From: Syngnathus acus
Taxonomy: Eukaryota; Chordata; Actinopteri; Syngnathiformes; Syngnathidae
Assembly: GCF_901709675.1 (NCBI RefSeq)
Contig: NC_051103.1
Location: 2,403,501 to 2,467,500, forward strand
DNA length: 64,000 nt
Reading direction: 5' to 3'
Every line of letters starts with the position of its first letter. Position 1 is the first letter of the stretch. Positions 61,642-64,000 of the stretch are shown piece by piece. The position numbers and the translations under genes are program-made. Under the pieces are notes generated by a model. The model had not been told where the DNA came from. It was given only the letters and a program-made list of their open reading frames with translations, and made no database searches.

Positions 61642-62400
61642 ATCTACTGGTCCGTGCAAATTTAAAGGTAGCTTTTTTTTCCTCAAGAACCACAGAGAAA
61701 AGAAATGTAGTCAAGATGGCGAGCGACGTCCTCGCGTTCATCTTTCGTTAAGATTACAGAGGCCGAGATGATGGATGGCTAAGTCGGAGACGACACTTCC
61801 CCTTCTCTCGATTTTGATTTTGCACGCGGCAGTGACCTGAATGTGACTGAGGAGAAGAAATGCAGACGGCTGACAGATAACTGGCAAGCAGGACGGAGAA
61901 GTGACAGATGCCAGGCTGCATTCGGGAGCAGAAAGCACGCCAAAACACGTCAAGCGGATGGACGGAAAGACGGACAAGCGGTGTGCTCCCCAAGCCGTGG
62001 GTTATTTCTTAATGACTCATATGTGCTCCAAAAAAGAGACTCTGTCTTGTCAACATGGGAAGTGGAAGAAAAGGAAAGAAAAGGAAGCTCGAGTGGCACT
62101 GGATGACTTGATAGTTGCTCTGATTTGGCTCCAGACTAGTAATAACTAACTCACAACGATGCCAGAAAACCACCGAGGTAAACAAAGGTGAAAGGTCAAC
62201 TTCTTATAGTCGAGAAAGGGGGACTCCATTTGGCCACGCCCCCAAAGAACAAAAACTATCTGGTAAAAAAACAGTTTAAGCCGGCATCTCCACAATTGAG
62301 TCCGACAGACTACTAGTTGGGTTTTGCGCCTTTTCAGCCAATATATAATCCAAATTGTTTGGCTTCATAATTTTAATTCTAAATTATTGAGACGAGACAA

Positions 62401-63008
62401 TCGCTTTTTCTACGGCTTGGTGCAATAAAGGTCGCGGAAACACTGGATGAGATCATCTACGTGCGTGCCGTCGTCGCAAATCCACCCATGCAGAGTGCGG
62501 GCAAGCGCACAGAGCCAATTACGCGAGAAAACACCGCGTTAAAAGGGTTCGCGAGCGTGAAAGACACTCTCGCGGGGATGCTGCACGTCATTTTCCTTTC
62601 GTCTTTTCACCTCGGATCAACTCTTGCAGGCTGCGATCCACGCGGACAAGAGCGAACGAGCGCGCACGGGGACGTGGGCGGGGGCGGAGTGATCCTGCCT
62701 TCCTCCTTTGACGCACCAGCGCCAGCCACTCTTCCTCCTCCTCTTTCCTCCTCCTCCTCCTCCTGTAATCCGAGCGCGCTCTCGGACCAGCGACCACACT
62801 GTCACAGGACGCCGACGGGAGAAGACGACACATGCGGAGACCACACGACACGGCACGGAATGTCCACGCACGTTCATAAGGATTTAACGCTTTCGGGTTT
62901 GGCCGTGCGTGTCCGCAGGAGGTTTGACGGCAGATTTTGAAGGGCTTTGCGGAGCACACGCGCACCGGCCACGCATGCATTTCTCTTTGAGCATTTGAGC
63001 TTTGGGTC
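62401..63008 (+). promoter_or_regulatory. znf503: znf503 5' region, GC-box and pyrimidine tract
   Basis: The 600 bp in front of the znf503 ATG become CpG- and GC-rich. They include a GC box (GGGCGGGGGCGGAG, 62677-62690 approximately) and a TCC-rich tract at 62735-62765. The transcription start is not determinable by eye. A long plus-strand frame (62461-62940) has no homology and is treated as 5' UTR or promoter. Confidence 0.5.
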
Positions 63009-64000
63009 ATGATCACATCGCCCACGGTGACCGTCCTGAGACACAGCACTAATTCAGCGTGGGAGAGCCGCTCCTCGCCCGGGGAGAGAGGCGCACCGAG
63101 CCCCGACAGCCGCCTGTACGCGCACCGCAGCACCACCGCCCCCAACAACTCCGTCGTCTCCTCTCCCGCAGACCCAAACCGCCAAGCCGGCCGTCTGCCT
63201 ATTAAGCTGCTAAAAATGCTCACGGCCCGGGCGGGACACATCATCCACCCGGAGTACCTCCAGCCGCTGCCGTCCACGCCGATAAGCCCCATCGAGGTGA
63301 GTGCCCCCCCTCGTGCATGACCCCCCCCTCTAAATATGTCGACAGCGCGTAACTGCGATGTATTCTGCTTCACAGCTGGACGCCAAGAAGAGCCCACTGG
63401 CACTTTTGGCTCAAACATGCTCCCAGATCGGGAAGCCGGACCCCCCGGCCTCCTCCAAGCTTTCCTCGGTGGCGAGCGGCGGGGACAAGGAGAGCAAAGC
63501 CGGGCCGCTGAAGATCAGCGACATCGGCGCGGACGACAAGTCGAGCTTCAAGCCCTATGCCAAGTCGGCGTCATCTTCGGACAGCAAGAAGGAGTCGATC
63601 CTGAGCGGAGATAAGAACGGTTTTCGGGTGCCGAGCGCCGCCTGCCCGCCGTTCACGCCCAGGACCGGCAGCCGGAGCGTGAGCCCCAGTTCTTGCGCCT
63701 CTGCCTCACCGCTGCCGTGTGACGGCAAACCGGCGGCGGATAAGGACGACAAAAAGGAGTGCGAGCGCCATAAAAATGCGTCGTCGCCGGAGAGCGGCAG
63801 GACGAGTGGAATTAGCCCCGATGGCAGCCAGGAGATCGCGCCCGGGTCAAAGGTCGTCACAACGGACTCGTCATCCGTCACCTCGTCGGTGCTGGGCTCC
63901 GGACTGGTGGCTCCGGTTTCCCCCTACAAGCCCGGCCACACGGTTTTCCCCCTTTCCTACCCTGGGAGTTTAGCGGGCGCTTACGCGAGTTACGCGCAGC
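63009..64000 (+). CDS. znf503: ZNF503 / Nlz2, NET-family repressor (5' part, runs off window)
   Basis: NET-family proteins (NocA/Nlz/Elbow/Tlp-1) are nuclear co-repressors with one atypical C2H2 finger, used in hindbrain, eye and limb patterning. Exon 1 is 63009-63296 (96 codons), intron 63297-63375 (79 nt), and exon 2 runs from 63376 past the window end (208 more codons visible). Seen: NRQAGRLPIKLLKMLTARAG, HPEYLQPLPSTPISPIELDA, the Sp motif SPLALLAQTCSQIGKPD, the FKPY Groucho-interaction motif in DDKSSFKPYAK, GFRVPSAACPPFTPR and GSGLVAPVSPYKPGHTVFPL. ZNF503 rather than ZNF703 is indicated by KLLKMLTARAGH, LKISDIG and SVLGSGLVAPVSP. The single finger and C-terminus lie beyond the window. The start matches the first ATG of the open exon and is followed by ITSP. 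Confidence 0.93.

Larger units (their letters stand above)
29276..62400. other. 33-kb gene desert between dbf4b and znf503
   Basis: No open frame here shows a recognisable domain or a splice-consistent chain of exons on either strand. The longest frames (for example plus 42566-43045, plus 53460-53942) have no family features. The region has few transposons, many TAATTA/ATTAAT homeodomain cores, GGCCGGCC palindromes and G runs. It lies upstream of znf503, a developmental regulator whose loci in other vertebrates sit in large deserts, so it is plausibly cis-regulatory (inference). Confidence 0.6.

Noticed and set aside
62461-62940. 159-aa frame just upstream of znf503
   Set aside because: Spans the GC box and TCC tract, low complexity; better read as promoter or 5' UTR.
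62588-63418. 276-aa minus-strand frame over the znf503 start
   Set aside because: Shadow of znf503 exons in a CpG-rich region; Arg-rich with no homology.
1-64000. CRISPR arrays, tRNA, rRNA, phage or bacterial operons
   Set aside because: None seen; the window is vertebrate nuclear DNA and the only tandem array is the 251-bp repeat within a transposon.

Overview
This window is vertebrate nuclear DNA, most likely from a ray-finned (teleost, probably percomorph) fish. Introns are short (about 60 to 700 bp) with GT-AG borders, the protein-coding genes are clear vertebrate families, and the interspersed repeats are DNA transposons with fish-like terminal sequences (hAT and TA/ACAT-flanked elements). 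No bacterial, viral, CRISPR, tRNA or rRNA features were found.

Layout. (1) 1.05-5.2 kb, plus strand: a microtubule-associated protein tau gene (mapt), complete from the ATG exon to the poly(A) signal, with six microtubule-binding repeats. (2) 5.2-10.9 kb: a transposon-rich spacer. It holds a 1.6-kb inverted-repeat element carrying a 251-bp tandem array, a 1.29-kb internally deleted hAT element with an exact 8-bp target duplication, and an unidentified minus-strand unit supported only by splice-like signals. (3) 10.9-14.5 kb, plus: secreted serine protease htra1 with a CRE/CCAAT/TATA-like promoter. (4) 14.7-17.0 kb, minus: a PAAT (C10orf88-like) gene, tail-to-tail with htra1. (5) 17.0-17.8 kb: a BED-finger transposon remnant. 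(6) 18.96-24.76 kb, minus: adam11, 26 coding exons, a catalytically dead ADAM. (7) 25.7-29.3 kb, minus: dbf4b, regulatory subunit of CDC7 kinase, head-to-tail upstream of adam11. (8) 29.3-62.4 kb: a 33-kb gene desert with homeodomain-core-rich patches, GC palindromes, microsatellites and one small hAT MITE. (9) 63.0 kb to the end, plus: the start of znf503 (nlz2, NET family), cut by the window edge.

For mapt, htra1, PAAT, adam11 and dbf4b, exons chosen by splice signals join to an uninterrupted reading frame whose total length is a multiple of three (358, 473, 359, 756 and 718 aa), so these models are internally consistent. The genes are a syntenic collection, not a pathway. By my knowledge of the human map, mapt, adam11 and dbf4b come from 17q21.31, htra1 and PAAT from 10q26 and znf503 from 10q22, so the window interleaves two human chromosomes. 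The desert beside znf503, a developmental regulator, is the expected setting for long-range enhancers. I did not find a convincing new biological system. The most notable items are the expanded and altered tau repeat domain, the interleaved synteny, the nested 251-bp/502-bp array, the unidentified minus-strand exons and a recurrent exact 14-mer in the desert.
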